Assembly: GCA_009667805.1 (NCBI GenBank)
Contig: CM019068.1
Coordinates: forward strand, 4,695,218 to 4,759,217
From: Leptobrachium leishanense
Lineage: Eukaryota; Chordata; Amphibia; Anura; Megophryidae
Reading direction: 5' to 3'
DNA: 64,000 nt
Notes under the pieces: generated by a model
The model's input: the letters and a program-made list of their open reading frames with translations, nothing else
What the model was told of the DNA's origin: nothing
Database searches by the model: none
Program-made: the position numbers and the translations under genes
In this document: piece after piece, positions 24,096 to 35,149 of the stretch
Layout of the letters: every line of letters begins with the position of its first letter
How positions within the stretch are numbered: the first letter of the stretch is position 1

Positions 24096-25357
24096 TTCCT
24101 GTAATGTTTTCCCACGCTTTTCACCCTTTGTTTCCTGTAATGTTTTCCCAGGCTTTTCACCCTTTGTTTCCTGTAATGTTTTCCCAGGCTTTTCACCCTT
24201 TGTTTCCTGTAATGTTTTCCCACGCTTTTCACCCTTTGTCTCCTGTAATGTTTTCTAACGCATTTCACCCTTTGTTTCCTTTTTTCCCATGCATTTCGAC
24301 CTTTATTTCCTGTAATATTTTCCCGCACGTTTCGCCCTTTATTTCCTGTAATGCTTTCCCACGCATTTCGCCCTTTATTTCCTGTAATGTTTTCCCACGC
24401 ATTTCGCCCTTTATTTCCTGTAATATTTTCCTGCATGTTTCGCCTTGTTTCCTGTAATATTTTCCAATGCATTTTGCCCTTTATTTCCTGTACTGATTTC
24501 CTGCACGTTTCACCCTTTATTTCCTGTAATGTTTTCCCCCATGTTTCGCCCTTCATTTCCTGTAATGTTTTCCTGCATGTTTTACCCTTTATTTCCTGTA
24601 ATGTTTTCCCGCATGTTTCGCCCTTTATTTCTTGTAATGTTTTCCCGCATGTTTCTCCCTTTATTTCCTGTAATGTTTTCCTGCATGTTTCACCCTTTAT
24701 TTCCTGTAATGTTTTCCCGCACGTTTCGCCCTTTATTTAATGTAATGTTTTCCCGCACGTTTCGCCCTTTATTTAATGTAATGTTTTCCCGCACGTTTCG
24801 CTCTTTATTTCCTGTAATGTTTTCCTGCATGTTTCTCCCTTTATTTCCTGTAATGTTTTCCTGCATGTTTCGCCCTTTATTTAATGTAATGTTTTCCCGC
24901 ACGTTTCGCTCTTTATTTCCTGTAATGTTTTCCCGCACGTTTCGCTCTTTATTTCCTGTAATGTTTTCCTGCATGTTTCGCCCTTTGTTTCCTGTAATGT
25001 TTTCCTGCATGTTTCTCCCTTTATTTCCTGTAATGTTTTCCTGCATGTTTCACCCTTTATTTCCTGTAATGTTTTCCTGCATGTTTCTCCCTTTATTTCC
25101 TGTAATGTTTTCCTGCATGTTTCTCCCTTTGTTTCCTGTAATGTTTTCCTGCATGTTTCGCCCTTTATTTCTTGTAATGTTTTCCTGCATGTTTCGCCCT
25201 TTATTTCTTGTAATGTTTTCCCGCAAGTTTCGCCCTTTATTTCCTGTAATGTTTTCCCGCAAGTTTCGCCCTTTATTTCTTGTAATGTTTTCCCACGCAT
25301 TTCACCCTTTATTTCCTGTAATGTTTTCCTGCATGTTTCACCCTTTATTTCCTGTAA
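24096..25357 (+). repeat. 36-bp minisatellite, block 1
   Basis: About 35 units of a 36-bp repeat made of CCTGTAATGTTTTCC, TGCATGTTTCG and CCCTTTATTT. The array stops at CCTGTAA (25357) and the missing rest of that unit, TGTTTTCC, begins at 35342 after the Ngaro element. Because the unit is a multiple of three without stops in several frames, it produces long meaningless open frames on both strands. Confidence 0.97.
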
Positions 25358-26995
25358 AGATAGCCCATGGCCACGATTAATGGGTTAAATGGGCCATGAC
25401 TGACAGAAAATGCCGCCAAAATTAAGGGATGGTTAGGCGTGGTCTGATTAGGATTGGCTGTTGGTAATTTTTAAATGTTGCAGGTTACAATGTATATAAG
25501 GAGAAATCTGTCAAGACAACGTTCTTTATGGCTGACCCCTGTGAGGAGAGGCGTGAGGCCTTGCTAGCACAGCTGAGGGAGTTTACTAACCTTTTTGGTG
25601 TGGATTTCCTTCAGCCTGTGCTGGCCCAGATGTCTGCAGCCCCCCCCCCCATCTGTTGCTGTTCCTGATGGAGATGGTGTGTCCGAAGATGCTGTCAGCG
25701 GGAGGAGGGCTAGACGTGCACGGCCTCCTACTCGGCCAAGTAGCAGTTCGCTGAGGCGTTCCAGGGTGCCGGCAGAGAGGACAGAAGCCAGTCTGCATGC
25801 TGCCGCGCTGTGGGGGATGCCACAGCTGGCGTTCGTCAGTTGAGAGATCGACGTCGGCCTGAGAGCAGAAGCAGGGTCCGTGCAGGGATTCCCCCTGCTC
25901 CTTCCCCCGTCATCACCAGGGGCCGTTCTCGGAGGACTGCTGCTGGAGAATCAGCTGATCGCCCAGGTCCGAGCCAGCCAGACGCCGAGGCCGCGCCCCA
26001 CCCAGGCGTGTGAGCATCAGGGATCGGAGACGTGAGAACGCTGCACGTGGTGAGAACGCTGCACGTGGTGAGAACGCTGCACGTGGTGAGAACGCTGGAC
26101 GGAGAGAGGAGCCCCTGCAGAGAGGAGGTCGTTCCAGGACACCGCACCAAGCTCAGTCAGAGCCTCCATCCACACGCCGGGCCGATGCTTCTTCTGTCTC
26201 TTAATCGGAGGATGAAGCAGATGCACTGGGCAGAATGCGATCAACCGTGACACTGGGTAAGCGATCTGCACGTGCTGCTCCTGTTGCTGGGATTGTGGGG
26301 GGCGATGGATTGCCTCATGTGTCTGGTGCTGGGCTGAATGTGGCTGGGACTGGGAGCCTGCAGGGCTCTGCCTCTTCTATTGAGGGGAATGTGGATGCTT
26401 TTCTCAGGGCACTGGTTAAAGGGATACTCTAAGCAACATGATCACCTAAGCTATTTTAGGTGGTCATGATGCCCGGAGTATCCTGCCCTCTGTCTCCCCT
26501 CCCTCCGCTCAGTGGTTCAGCTGTAAATGCTGAAAACAGCTGAGAGAGGCAGAGGAGTTTACTCCGCCCTCCCAGCTGTCAGTCAGCAGAGCAGGAATCA
26601 TATTTCCCGCTTCTGCTGACTTTTGCCGAGTAGGAGACGTCATCGCGCTTTCAGCGCAATGACGTCTCCAACTCGCCGCAGTAGCTGGCGGCAGCGGCTG
26701 AGGGTTAGTGTTGCGCGCATCCTCTTGCGCGCAACACTAATCCTCAGAGGGAGCCGGGAGGAAGCCTGCCAATTGGCTGGCTTACGTGAGAGGCGTGCAT
26801 GCGCGCTTCTCACGTAAACCAGAAGGCAAGTTGGATGGAAGAAGGACGGGAGCGGAAGAGGAGGGAGGTGAGTATAAAAAAAAAAGACACCGCTGGAAAC
26901 ATGAGGCTTTTAAGATAAGTATTACAGTTACAAAAACAAAAAATAACAATTTATTAAGGGAACTAGTTGTAAAGCCTGCCCAGAGGGCAGTCTAT

Positions 26996-28252
26996 TGTGG
27001 ATATACTGCCCCTGCTCATGGATACTGCCCCAGCTCGTGGATACTGCCCCAGCTCGTGGATATTGCCCCAGCATGTGGATATTGCCCCAGCACGTGGATA
27101 TTGCCCCAGCTCGTGGATACTGCCCCAGCACGTGGATATTGCCCCAGAACGTGGATATTGCCCCAGCACGTGGATATTGCCCCAGCACGTGGATATTGCC
27201 CCAGCACGTGGATATTGCCGCAGCACGTGGATATTGCCCCAGCTCGTGGATACTGCCCCAGCTCGTGGATACTGCCCTAGCACGTGGATATTGCCCCAGC
27301 ACGTGATGGATACTGCCCCAGCACGTGGATATTGCCCCAGCTCGTGGATACTGCCCCAGCTCGTGGATACTGCCCCAGCTCCTGGATATTGCCCCAGCAC
27401 GTGGATACTGCCCCAGCACGTGGATATTGCCCCAGCACGTGGATACTGCCCCAGCACGTGGATACTGCCCAGCACGTGGATATTGCCCCAGCACGTGGAT
27501 ATTGCCCCAGCTCGTGGATACTGCCCAGCTCGTGGATACTGCCCAGGTCGTGGATATTGCCCCAGCACGTGGATACTGCCCAGCATGTGGATATTGCCCC
27601 AGCACATGGATGGATACTGCCCCAGCACGTGGATACTGCCCCAGCACGTGGATACTGCCCCAGCACGTGGATGGATACTGCCCCAGCACGTGGATACTGC
27701 CCCAGCACGTGGATATTGCCCCAGCTCGTGATACTGCCCCAGCTCGTGGATACTGCCCAAGCTCGTGGATATTGCCCCAGCACGTGGATATTGCCCCAGC
27801 TCGTGGATACTGCCCCAGCTCGTGGATACTGCCCTAGCACGTGGATATTGCCCCAGCTCGTGGATACTGCCCCAGCTCGTGGATACTGCCCCAGCATGTG
27901 GATATTGCCCCAGCACGTGGATATTGCCCCAGCTCGTGGATATCGCCCCAGCTCGTGGATACTGCCCCAGCTCGTGGATACTGCCCCAGCTCGTGGATAT
28001 TGCCCCAGCACGTGGATACTGCCCCAGCACGTGGATATCGCCCCAGCACGTGGATATCGCCCCAGCTCGTGGATACTGCCCCAGCACGTGGATATCGCCC
28101 CAGCACGTGGATATCGCCCCAGCACGTGGATACTGCCCCAGCACGTGGATATCGCCCCAGCACGTGGATATTGCCCCAACTCGTGGATATTGGCCCCCCC
28201 CTCGTGGATATGGCCCCCCCGTCGTGGATATGGCCCCCCCGCTCGTGGATAT
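26996..28252 (+). repeat. 19-bp minisatellite with E-box in most units
   Basis: About 66 copies of ATTGCCCCAGCACGTGGAT. Roughly half contain the palindrome CACGTG (canonical E-box); the others read CTCGTGG at that place. The array lies inside the Kolobok-like element. The open frames on both strands are by-products. Confidence 0.96.
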
Positions 28253-28261
28253 ACTCACCTA

Positions 28262-28441
28262 CATCGGCCCTCCAGCGATGGCGGTCCCGCTTCAGCGTCC
28301 TCTCTCTCTCTCCGTTGGTCGCCGGGATGACGTCACGGAAGCCTTTGACCCCCGGGGTCAAAGGCTTTCGTGACGTCATTCCGGCGAACAACGGAGAGAG
28401 AGAGGATGCTGGCAGGGGACCGCCATCGCAGGAGGGCCGAT
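28262..28441. repeat. Large palindrome with two CRE-like sites
   Basis: Imperfect arms of about 90 bases (outer part CATCGGCCCTCC..., inner part AAGCCTTTGACCCC) meet at about 28353. Each arm contains TGACGTCA. It is inside the Kolobok-like element and probably extrudes or folds as a long hairpin. Confidence 0.8.
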
Positions 28442-28478
28442 GTCGTGAGTATGTTTTGAAACCTCGGCCCTGATCCCC

Positions 28479-29490
28479 AGCGGTGACCTCCTCCGGCTGC
28501 CGCTGGCAGCTCGGCGGGCCTCTAGGCTTAGGCGAGTCCCCGGCTCGGCTGGCCTGTAGGCCCAAACCGAGCCGGGGGCTCGCCTAAGCCTAGAGGCCCG
28601 CCGAGCAGCCAGCGGCAGCCGGAGGAGGTCTCCGCTGGAGCTCAGGGCCGATTTTGGGGTGTATTTTTTGGGAACTTCGCCCCGATCCTCCAGCGGTGAC
28701 CTTCTCAGGCTGCGCTGGCTGCTCGGCGGGCCTCTAGGCTTAGGCGAGTCCCCGGCTCGGCTGGGCCTGTAGGCCCAAACCGAGCCGGGGGGTCGCCTAA
28801 GCCTAAGGCCGCCGAGCAGCCAGCGGCAGCCGGAGGAGGTCTCCGCTGGAGCTCAGGGCCGATTTTGGGTTGTATTTTTTGGGAACTTCGGCCCCGATCC
28901 TCCAGCGGTGACCTTCTCAGGCTGCCGCTGGCTGCTCGGCGGGCCTCTAGGCTTAGGCGAGTCCCCGCTCGGCTGGGCCTGTAGGCCAAACCGAGCCGGG
29001 GGGTCGCCTAAGCCTAGAGGCCCGCCGAGCAGCCAGCGGCAGCCGGAGGAGGTCTCCGCTGGAGCTCAGGGCCGATTTTGGGGTGTATTTTTTGGGAACT
29101 TCGGCCCCGATCCTCCAGCGGTGACCTTCTCCGGCTGCCGCTGGCTGCTCGGCGGGCCTCTAGCTTAGGCGAGTCCCCGGCTCGGCTGGGCCTGTAGGCC
29201 CAAACCGAGCCGGGGGCTCGCCTAAGCCTAGAGGCCCGCCGAGCAGCCAGCGGCAGCCGGAGGAGGTCTCCGCTGGAGCTCAGGGCGATTTGGGGTGTAT
29301 TTTTTGGGAACTTCGGCCCCGATCCTCCAGCGGTGACCTTCTCCGGCTGCCGCTGGCTGCTCGGCGGGCCTCTAGGCTTAGGCGAGTCCCCAGCTCGGCT
29401 GGCCTGTAGGCCCAAACCGAGCCGGGGGCTCGCCTGAGCCTGGAGGCCCGCCGGCAGCCGGAGGACGGTCACCGCTGGAGGATCGGGGCA
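28479..29490. repeat. Five tandem GC-rich hairpin units of about 210 bp
   Basis: Each unit is a near-perfect palindrome with arms of about 70 bases (GGCTGCCGCTGGCTGCTCGG ... CTAGGCTTAGGCGAG) followed by a linker containing GATTTTGGGGTGTATTTTTT. Units start near 28479, 28697, 28905, 29117 and 29330. High GC and self-complementarity; assembly errors are possible here. Confidence 0.88.
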
Positions 29491-30897
29491 TCTGGCCGTG
29501 TAAACACACGGGTAGCTGCGCGCGGCTCGTGCCGTTTTTTTTTTTTCACGCGCCGGCACGCGCAGCTACCTGTGTGTTTTAACGGCCGCTTTCAAATGTC
29601 CGTCGCGCATGCGCAGACGGCTTTTGGCGACGGACAGTTTTTAGCTTACTCAATTATAGTATAGATAGGGATAGGTTAGGATTAAAAAACAGGGGGGGGT
29701 GATTTTTTTGTTAGAGTGTTCCTTTAACTCTTGGTCTTCCAGAGGGGCTGGTGTTGTACCATCAGATTCTGTCCCGCTTTCTGTGCCTTCTTCTGTCGCT
29801 CCGGTGGCGTCCCTGCTGCCGGTGTCTCAGTTACCTTTACCACGGTCTGTTTCCTCCGCTGTTTCTGCCTCTCTGCTGCTCTCTTACCATTATGCTCCTG
29901 TCGGTACGGGTTCTGTGCTGTCTGCTCCGGTGTCGCAGCTTCTCCCTTCTGGCTCCCTGGCGGGTTTGGCGGTACAAGGGGCGCACCCTGTTCCACCTGT
30001 CACTTCTCTGCCTTTGTATGCTCCTCTTTCAGCTCCTCTGCTGGCACACATCTATTGTTCAATCTCTTCCTTTGCTGTCCACTTATTCTGCCCCGTCTGC
30101 ACCTTTGGTTGCTCCAGCTTCTGTGTCTTTACCGTTGCCGCTGCAATCTATGGTTCCCCCACAAGTGCAGATTTCTGCTCCAGTAGCCGTTGCCCCGGTA
30201 TCTGTCGCGCAGCCGCTTGCATTTAATCCTGCTCTGCTTTGCGAGCTGTCGCCCCTTTCCTGCACCGTTGCGGCTGAGATTAAGGAGCGTATTTTGAAGA
30301 GGGAATATATTGATGTGTTAACCCTGGTGTCGCCGGATAGAGACTCGGTGGATAAGCAGCGTAAACTTGATAATGCTTTTGTTAAGGACAATGAGAAGAA
30401 GCAGTTGCCGCGCACTTATGGTAATTGGTTGCAGGGTTTTCTGGTTTATGCCGGTTTGCTATGTGAGCGTCACCCTGAATATGCCACTCAGATATTTGCC
30501 TATTTGGATTTAATTTGGGGGGCCTAAAAGTTATTCGGCGGCCAGTGCTGGTTCAATTATGATCAGCGTTTCAGGCAAAAGATGGCTTCCCGGGCGGATT
30601 TACGTTTTGACGTGCAAGATGGTAGCTTATGGTTGTTGCTTATGACACCGAGTCGGCCTGCTGTCCCGGCTAAGGAGTCCCAGTTTGCAGGTCCTGTTTC
30701 AGCGTCTGCTAAAAAGGGGTTTTGCTGGCTTTTTAATGAAGGTCATTACCGCTGGGCTGCAGCGTGCCGTTTCCGTCATGAATGTTCGCATTGTGGTGGG
30801 GCGCATCCAGCGCCGCTCTGTTTTCGTAAGCAAGGATTTGCTTCACCAAGATTTCAGCCAGGTGCCGGTCGCAGGTCGGACTCCGGTGAGGGCGGCA

Positions 30898-33190
30898 AGG
30901 ATGCTGGAGTGGCTCGTTCGGTATCCGAAGCTGGAAGACGCTGAGTTTTTGTGGGATGGTTTCACTGTTGGTTTTATTCCTTCCTCGTCCCCTTGTTTTG
31001 CTGATAATCTGAGATCTGTTGTTTCTAGGGAACAGCTTGTTTGGGATAAACTGTTGAAGGAAGTTGAAACCGGGCGTATGGCTGGGCCGTTTGTTGAACC
31101 CCCTTTTCCAAATTTGAGGGTTTCGCCTTTAGGGTTGGTGCCCAAAAAGGTGGATGGTGCTTTTCGGCTTATTCATCACTTGTCGTACCCTCAGGGTACG
31201 TCGGTGAATGATGGGATCCCTGATGCGGATTGCAGGGTGCAGTACACTTCATTTGACAAGGCGTTGGTCTTGGTTCGGGCAGCAGGAAGAGGGGCTTTGA
31301 TGGCAAAATCTGACATTGAAGCAGCTTTTCGCTTATTGCCGATTCATTCTGACTGTTTTCATTTGTTAGGATGTTCCTTGCGGGGGGTTTTCTTTTATGA
31401 CCAATGTTTGCCCATGGGATGTGCATCTCATGTAAGTTTTTTGAGCAGTTTGCCTCGTTCTTGGAATGGGTTGTTTCTTCTCAGTCTTGCTCGTTGTCAC
31501 TACTTCATTATTTAGACGATTTCTTGTTTGTTGGTCCGGCTGGATCTCAAGTTTGTGCGGATGTTTTGTGTACCTTTCAGGTGGTGATGCTGGAATTTGG
31601 GGTTCCTGTGGCAGATGACAAGACGGAGGGCCCTACATCAGTGCTCTCCTTTCTGGGTATTGAGATCGACGCAGATAATATGCTCTTTCGTTTGCCTGCA
31701 CAAAAACTTGACTCTTTGCGTTTTCTCCTGCAGAGGTTGCTGTGTGCTGTGAAGGTGCAATTGAAGGTTATACAGTCTTTATTGGGTCATCTTAATTTTG
31801 CGTGTAGAGTCATGCCAATGGGTCGTGCATTTTGTCGGCGTCTTTCCTTGTCTACCTGTGGTGTACGGGCTCCCACACATTATATTCGAGTCACAAACCA
31901 TTTGAAGGCTGACTTGCGGGTGTGGTTGTCCTTTTTGGACTCCTATAATGGTGCTTCGTGTTGGCCGGCTGCGGAATCTTCCAACTCAGATTTGGATTTG
32001 TATACTGATGCCTCCAGATCTATTGGATTTGTATACTGATGCCTCCGGATCTATTGGATTTGTATACAGATGCCTCCGGATCTATTGGATTTGTATACTG
32101 ACGCCTCCGGATCTATTGGATTTGTATACTGATGCCTCCGAATCTATTGGGGTTGTATACTGATGCCTCCGGATCTATTGGGTTTGTATACTGATGCTTC
32201 CGGATCTATTGGGTTTGTATACTGATGCCTCCGGATCTATTGGATTTGTATACTGATGCCTCCGGATCTATTGGATTTGTATACTGATGCCTCCGGATCT
32301 ATTGGATTTGTATACTGATGCCTCCGAATCTATTGGGTTTGTATACTGATGCCTCCGGATCTATTGGGTTTGTATACTGATGCCTCCGGATCTATTGGAT
32401 TTGTATACTGATGCCTCCGGATCTATTGGGTTTGTATACTGATGCTTCCGGATCTATTGGGTTTGTATACTGATGCCTCCGGATTATTGGATTTGTATAT
32501 TGATGCCTCCGATCTATTGGATTTGTATACTGATGCTCCGGATCTATTGGATTTGTATACTGATGCCTCCGGATCTATTGGATTTGTATACTGATGCCTC
32601 CGAATCTATTGGGTTTGTATACTGATGCCTCCGGATCTATTGGGTTTGTATACTGATGCCTCCGGATCTATTGGATTTGTATACTGATGCCTCCGGATCT
32701 ATTGGATTTGTATACTGATGCCTCCGGATCTATTGGATTTGTATATTGATGCCTCCGGATCTATTGGATTTGTATACTGATGCCTCCGGATCTATTGGAT
32801 TTGTATACTGATGCCTCCGGATCTATTGGATTTGTATACTGATGCCTCCGGATCTATTGGATTTGTATACTGATGCCTCCGGATCTATTGGATTTGTATA
32901 CTGATGCCTCCGGATCTATTGGATTTGTATACTGATGCCTCCGGATCTATTGGATTTGTATACTGATGCCTCCGGATCTATTGGATTTGTATACTGATGC
33001 CTCCGGATCTATTGGATTTGGTGTCTTTTTCCAGGGGAATTGGTGTGCTGGAACATGGCCTTCACACTGGTGTGACTTGGGTTTTACTCGCAATCTTTGT
33101 TTGTTGGAGCTTTTTCCAATCATTGTGGCTGTGGAGTTGTGGGGCCTGCTTTGGCGCACAGACGGGTTGTTTTTCATACAGATAACATGA
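30898..33190 (+). pseudogene. Ngaro reverse transcriptase-RNase H
   Basis: The frame overlaps the end of gag in another frame, a common arrangement in this group. After MLEWLVRYPKL comes a DIRS/Ngaro-type reverse transcriptase: SPLGLVPKK, FRLIHHLSYPQG, KSDIEAAFRLLP (first catalytic Asp) and, after a frameshift near 31430, HYLDDFLFVG at about 31505-31530 with the catalytic Asp pair. A connection domain (FLGIEID, IQSLLGHLNFAC) leads into RNase H, whose first motif DLYTDAS at about 31995 is expanded into a 31-bp array. Normal coding resumes at 33014 (GFGVFFQGNWCAGTW, LLELFPIIVA) and a final HTDN is readable near 33170. Inactive. Confidence 0.87.
31994..33020 (+). repeat. 31-bp minisatellite grown from the RNase H motif
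   Basis: About 33 copies of a 31-bp unit beginning GGATTTGTATACTGATGCC and ending in TATTG. The unit is exactly the sequence between two GGATTTG repeats that flank the codons of the RNase H motif DLYTDASGSIG in the host element. Since 31 is not a multiple of three, each added copy changes frame, destroying the gene. Confidence 0.96.
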
Positions 33191-33299
33191 GCGTTGTACA
33201 TGTGGTTACGCGCCAGTCTCTAGCTGCGTTCAGGTTTTGGCTTTACTGAGGTATCTCGTGCTTCGCTGTTTGGAATCTAATATTTTGTTTCAAGGCCGT

Positions 33300-34312
33300 G
33301 CACATTCCCGGTGCAGTTAATGACATTGCCGATGCCTTGTCTCGTCAAAAGCTGGACCGCTTTTCGCACCTAGTGCCACATGCGAAGGAGTACGGGGAAT
33401 TGTGTCCAGCGTTCTTGTGGAGCCTCGTTTCAGACACCTCTTAACTCTAGTTAAAGATTCTGTAGCGGCGGCTACGTGGAAGGCATACACACAGGTTTGG
33501 CGAGTTTGGTTAGAAACCGCGTGCCGTGAGTATGGTTATCATTCACCGGAGGGTCGGTTGGGCACTTCTCTTGCTTACTTGGATCACCTGCATTCAGCAA
33601 GGGTATCAGGTTCTACCGTCGGGTGGAATTTGGCGGCTCTGTCTTTTCTGTTTCGTTGTTTCGGTTGGGAAGATGTAGGTAAGGAATTTTTAGTGCGCAG
33701 GATTGTTAGGGGCTGGAAAAAGCGTACGCTTCCTGATACACGTCGACCGGTCTCTCTGTGCCTACTTCAGGACTTGGTGGACGTTTTGCAGGCAGTGTGT
33801 TACTCAGATTATGAATCTGTTATTTCGTGTTGCCTTTCTTTTTACCTTTTTATGGGCCTTTCGGGTTGGGGAGTTGGTGGCTGCTAGCGCTAAGGTTTCG
33901 CCTTCTCTATTGTGCGCTGATGTTAGTGTTACTCCTGAGTTGTTGCGGAATCTGGGTCCGAAAATCGAAGACGGACACCTTGGGTAGTAAAGAGATTGTG
34001 TTGAAGCGGATTGCGGGACTGCATTGTCCGGTTGCGCATGCCATTGTATATTTGAGTGTTCACCCTTTGAGTTTGGGTTCCTTTTTAGTGCATGCTGATG
34101 GCGTGCCCGTAACTAGATTTCAGTTTACCCATGTCTTCAGGACTTGTTTGGAGCGGTTAGGTTTGCCTGCTGCGTGTTTTTCAGCTCACTCTTTTCGAAT
34201 TGGCGCTGCTACTGTCGCTCATGGGTTGGGTCTGGATGATGAGCAGTTGCGGCGGGTGGATTTATGGGACTCCTCACGATTTCATTTATATGTTCGTCCT
34301 CATATGTTGTGA
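33300..34312 (+). pseudogene. Ngaro tyrosine recombinase
   Basis: After the RNase H tail (GAVNDIADALSRQK-type linker near 33310-33360) comes a phage-integrase-like recombinase: an N-terminal SAM-like part (VAAATWKAYTQVWRVWL), then the catalytic domain with AFRVGELVA (first Arg, about 33855-33880), AHSFRIGAATVAHGLG (His-x-x-Arg, about 34185-34230) and SSRFHLYVRPHML (nucleophilic Tyr, about 34288). All four key residues are visible, but two frameshifts (near 33830 and 33960) break the gene. It would integrate circular cDNA without target duplication. The stop is at 34310-34312. Confidence 0.88.
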
Positions 34313-34327
34313 ATTGTCTCATCCCTA

Positions 34328-35149
34328 TTGATTGTTTTTTCAGGTTCTCCTCCGCGCTTGGTGTGGCTGCTTGGTCATTCCTTCATTTACTGGCCGTGCA
34401 GGAGGGCTGAAGCCAGGACATACGGTCGGAATTTGAGTTTTCCTTATGATCAGGCAAGATTGAGGTGGCGCGGCGTCCGCGGGCTTCACTGGGTTCATCT
34501 TTATTCAGAGTGTACAGCCCTGCGCCGGATGGTCACTGGTCCGATTGTGCTGGTTCTCCACGCGGGTGGGAACGACATCGGTGTGGTGCGCACGATTGAC
34601 CTTATTTCCAGGATCAGGCTGGATCTTGTGCGTTGTCTTTCACTGTTCCCAGACATCATGTTGATCTGGTCGGAGATTATCCCACGCCCTGTTTGGCATT
34701 TGGGTGGGAATGGTGGGGCTTTGGAAAGGATTCGGCAGCATGTGAATCACACCATTTCACGCTATGTTCTTGGCTTCGCTATGTACTTGGGTGGGGTAGT
34801 TGTCCGTCACCGTGAGTTGGAAGGGGACAATAGGGTTCTCATGAGGAATGATGGGGTTCACCTCAACGAGGTGGGCCTTGATATATTTAACGTAGGCCTG
34901 CAGTCCGCGGTGGAGGAAGCGCTGTCTGCGGGGGGGTCGCAACCTCGATGCTACCTAAAGCTTCAGGCTGCGGTGGCGGTTAGGAAGCCCCTGGCCAGCG
35001 AGGAAGGATGGTGGAACTCCGTGAAGGGAGCTTTGGAGAGGGGGTTTCTGCTCAGAATATCTTTGCAGGAGCCGAACTCTGGGACTTTATTTAACTGCCT
35101 GCTGGGATTGGTCCCATGCAGCCGGCAGCTGGTATTTATGATCATCTAA
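34328..35149 (+). CDS. SGNH/GDSL-type hydrolase ORF of Ngaro
   Basis: An open frame of about 270 codons, in the same frame as the recombinase end and separated from it by one stop and a pyrimidine tract ending TTTTTTCAG at 34343. It has the SGNH blocks: WLLGHSFIYW (nucleophile Ser, about 34373), LHAGGNDIG (Gly-Asn, about 34560-34580) and RNDGVHLNEVG (Asp-x-x-His, about 34850-34870). Vertebrate Ngaro elements are known to carry such a hydrolase; its role in the element is not established. Unlike the other Ngaro genes it has no visible frameshift or nonsense codon, apart from lacking an obvious strong start. The CAG could be a splice acceptor, but no donor was identified. Confidence 0.8.
   Translation: MIVFSGSPPRLVWLLGHSFIYWPCRRAEARTYGRNLSFPYDQARLRWRGVRGLHWVHLYSECTALRRMVTGPIVLVLHAGGNDIGVVRTIDLISRIRLDLVRCLSLFPDIMLIWSEIIPRPVWHLGGNGGALERIRQHVNHTISRYVLGFAMYLGGVVVRHRELEGDNRVLMRNDGVHLNEVGLDIFNVGLQSAVEEALSAGGSQPRCYLKLQAAVAVRKPLASEEGWWNSVKGALERGFLLRISLQEPNSGTLFNCLLGLVPCSRQLVFMII

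Larger units (their letters stand above)
26420..29723. mobile_element. Non-autonomous Kolobok-like (T2-like) element, TTAA target
   Basis: Ends are AGGGATACTCTAA on the left and, inverted, AGGAACACTCTAA on the right, flanked by TTAA at 26416-26419 and 29724-29727. TTAA plus this AGGGAYACT-type terminus resembles the T2/Kolobok family known from Xenopus; piggyBac is the alternative. The 3304-bp interior has no transposase. It holds a 19-bp minisatellite, a large palindrome and five GC-rich hairpins, a foldback-like architecture. Precise removal restores the gag frame around it. Confidence 0.82.
25528..30944 (+). pseudogene. Ngaro Gag-like protein, split by a DNA transposon
   Basis: ATG at 25528 (MADPCEERREALLAQLREF). 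The frame is lost in a run of C at about 25640, then continues with further shifts near 25843 and 26010 and a stop at 26202-26204. A small 18-bp repeat (four ENAARG-like units) lies at 26035-26098. The Kolobok-like element interrupts at TTAA 26416; removing it restores FLRALVNSWSSRG in frame. After 29728 the protein is Pro/Ser/Ala-rich, shifts frame near 30050, and ends with a conserved domain: RTYGNWLQGFLVYAGLL, then a Cys/His cluster (CWLFNEGHYRW to CRFRHECSHCGGAH) at about 30723-30830, probably nucleic-acid binding. A stop at 30525-30527 lies between them. Heavily decayed. Confidence 0.8.

Noticed and set aside
26928..28258. Long frames with repeating ISTCWGQYPRAG-type units
   Set aside because: Product of the 19-bp array inside the Kolobok-like element; no start context or conserved domain.
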